NCBI GenBank assembly: GCA_964406945.1
Contig: CAYOTO010000015.1
Span: 10,542 to 74,541 of the forward strand
Length of the DNA: 64,000 nucleotides
Source of the DNA: UBA2266 sp964406945
GTDB lineage: Bacteria; Planctomycetota; Phycisphaerae; Sedimentisphaerales; Anaerobacaceae
Direction: 5' to 3'
Shown here: positions 63,949-64,000 of the stretch, piece by piece
Layout of the letters: the number at the start of each line of letters is the position of its first letter
How positions within the stretch are numbered: position 1 is the stretch's first letter
The notes under the pieces: generated by a model
Told to the model about the DNA's origin: nothing
The model's input: only the letters and a program-made list of their open reading frames with translations
The model's database searches: none
Position numbers and translations under genes: made by a program

Positions 63949-63973
63949 AAAAAAAAGGCCGCCTTGCGGCGGC
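63949..63973 (-). terminator. Intrinsic terminator of a minus-strand gene beyond the right edge
   Basis: On the minus strand GCCGCC, a GCAA tetraloop and GGCGGC are followed by CTTTTTTTT. It is a textbook rho-independent terminator for a gene coming from beyond base 64000. Confidence 0.75.
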
Positions 63974-64000
63974 TGTGTGGGTCGTTCACGAAATACGGGA

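Larger units (their letters stand above)
63141..64000. other. 860-bp non-coding block with many stem-loops
   Basis: No credible protein gene is present; short minus-strand frames at 63314-63693 have no family-like features. The region holds the hairpin after the porin, two large nested stem-loops, a shared-loop hairpin and a terminator, all listed separately. No tRNA, RNase P RNA or tmRNA signature was found. Confidence 0.6.

Overview
The window looks like a chromosomal segment of an anaerobic, polysaccharide-degrading planctomycete, most likely of the Phycisphaerae/Sedimentisphaerales type. This is an inference from gene content, not from an rRNA. The reasons are: an oversized SecA (1162 aa); a signal peptidase I with a zinc-ribbon insertion; a GyrA with Gln and Gly at the two classic quinolone positions; an Rnf complex with its own ApbE; an anaerobic sulfatase-maturase-like radical SAM enzyme; and secreted GH78 and DUF5703 glycoside-hydrolase-type proteins. 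The DNA is moderately GC-rich and densely coding. I see no rRNA, tRNA, CRISPR array or intact transposase.

Layout. 1-3647 (+): the 3' end of an RND/MMPL exporter, a LolA-like protein and an outer-membrane barrel, with overlapping genes (probably one envelope export system). 3655-12345 (-): holA, gyrA, a lipoprotein GH78 rhamnosidase and lepB. 12.7-16.2 kb (+): an HU gene with a long leader, a cold-shock protein, an HNH nuclease, a membrane protein, a cobalamin adenosyltransferase and ispD. 16.3-22.3 kb (-): rsmD-cca-radical SAM maturase (each overlapping by 4 nt), a Dabb lipoprotein, a PD-(D/E)XK-like protein, and hisS with a YkgJ-type cysteine protein. 22.3-26.1 kb: a phosphatase remnant, a cysteine-PAS histidine kinase, and two tandem Tat-exported TIM-barrel proteins. 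26.2-33.1 kb (+): BamD-like, LptE-like, ftsH, dsbD, nth and a LOG-family protein. 33.2-41.8 kb: a TIGR03960-type radical SAM protein diverging from apbE, which converges on rnfCDGEAB plus a small RseC-like protein. 41.9-49.1 kb: an M48 lipoprotein protease, a zinc-ribbon membrane protein, a degenerate Gfo/Idh protein, the DUF5703 enzyme, a dUTPase-like protein and glyA. 49.3-63.1 kb (+): a duplicated TPR protein, rpsT, rnr, comB-like, efp, secA, a metallopeptidase/ATP-grasp pair, fur with a Fur box, and an OprB-type porin. 63.1-64.0 kb: a non-coding block rich in nested stem-loops, ending in a terminator for a gene that enters from the right.

How the genes work together. One theme is envelope biogenesis and export: SecA, LepB, BamD-like, LptE, DsbD, FtsH, M48, and RND with LolA-like and barrel. 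A second is anaerobic energy metabolism: Rnf plus ApbE flavinylation. A third is polysaccharide use: GH78, DUF5703, the maturase and the porin. The rest is housekeeping.

Most unusual items: a five-fold expansion of a helical-wing-like repeat in SecA; a LamG domain that appears circularly permuted and spliced into the DUF5703 enzyme; a Gfo/Idh protein without its catalytic motifs; and the structured non-coding block at the right end.
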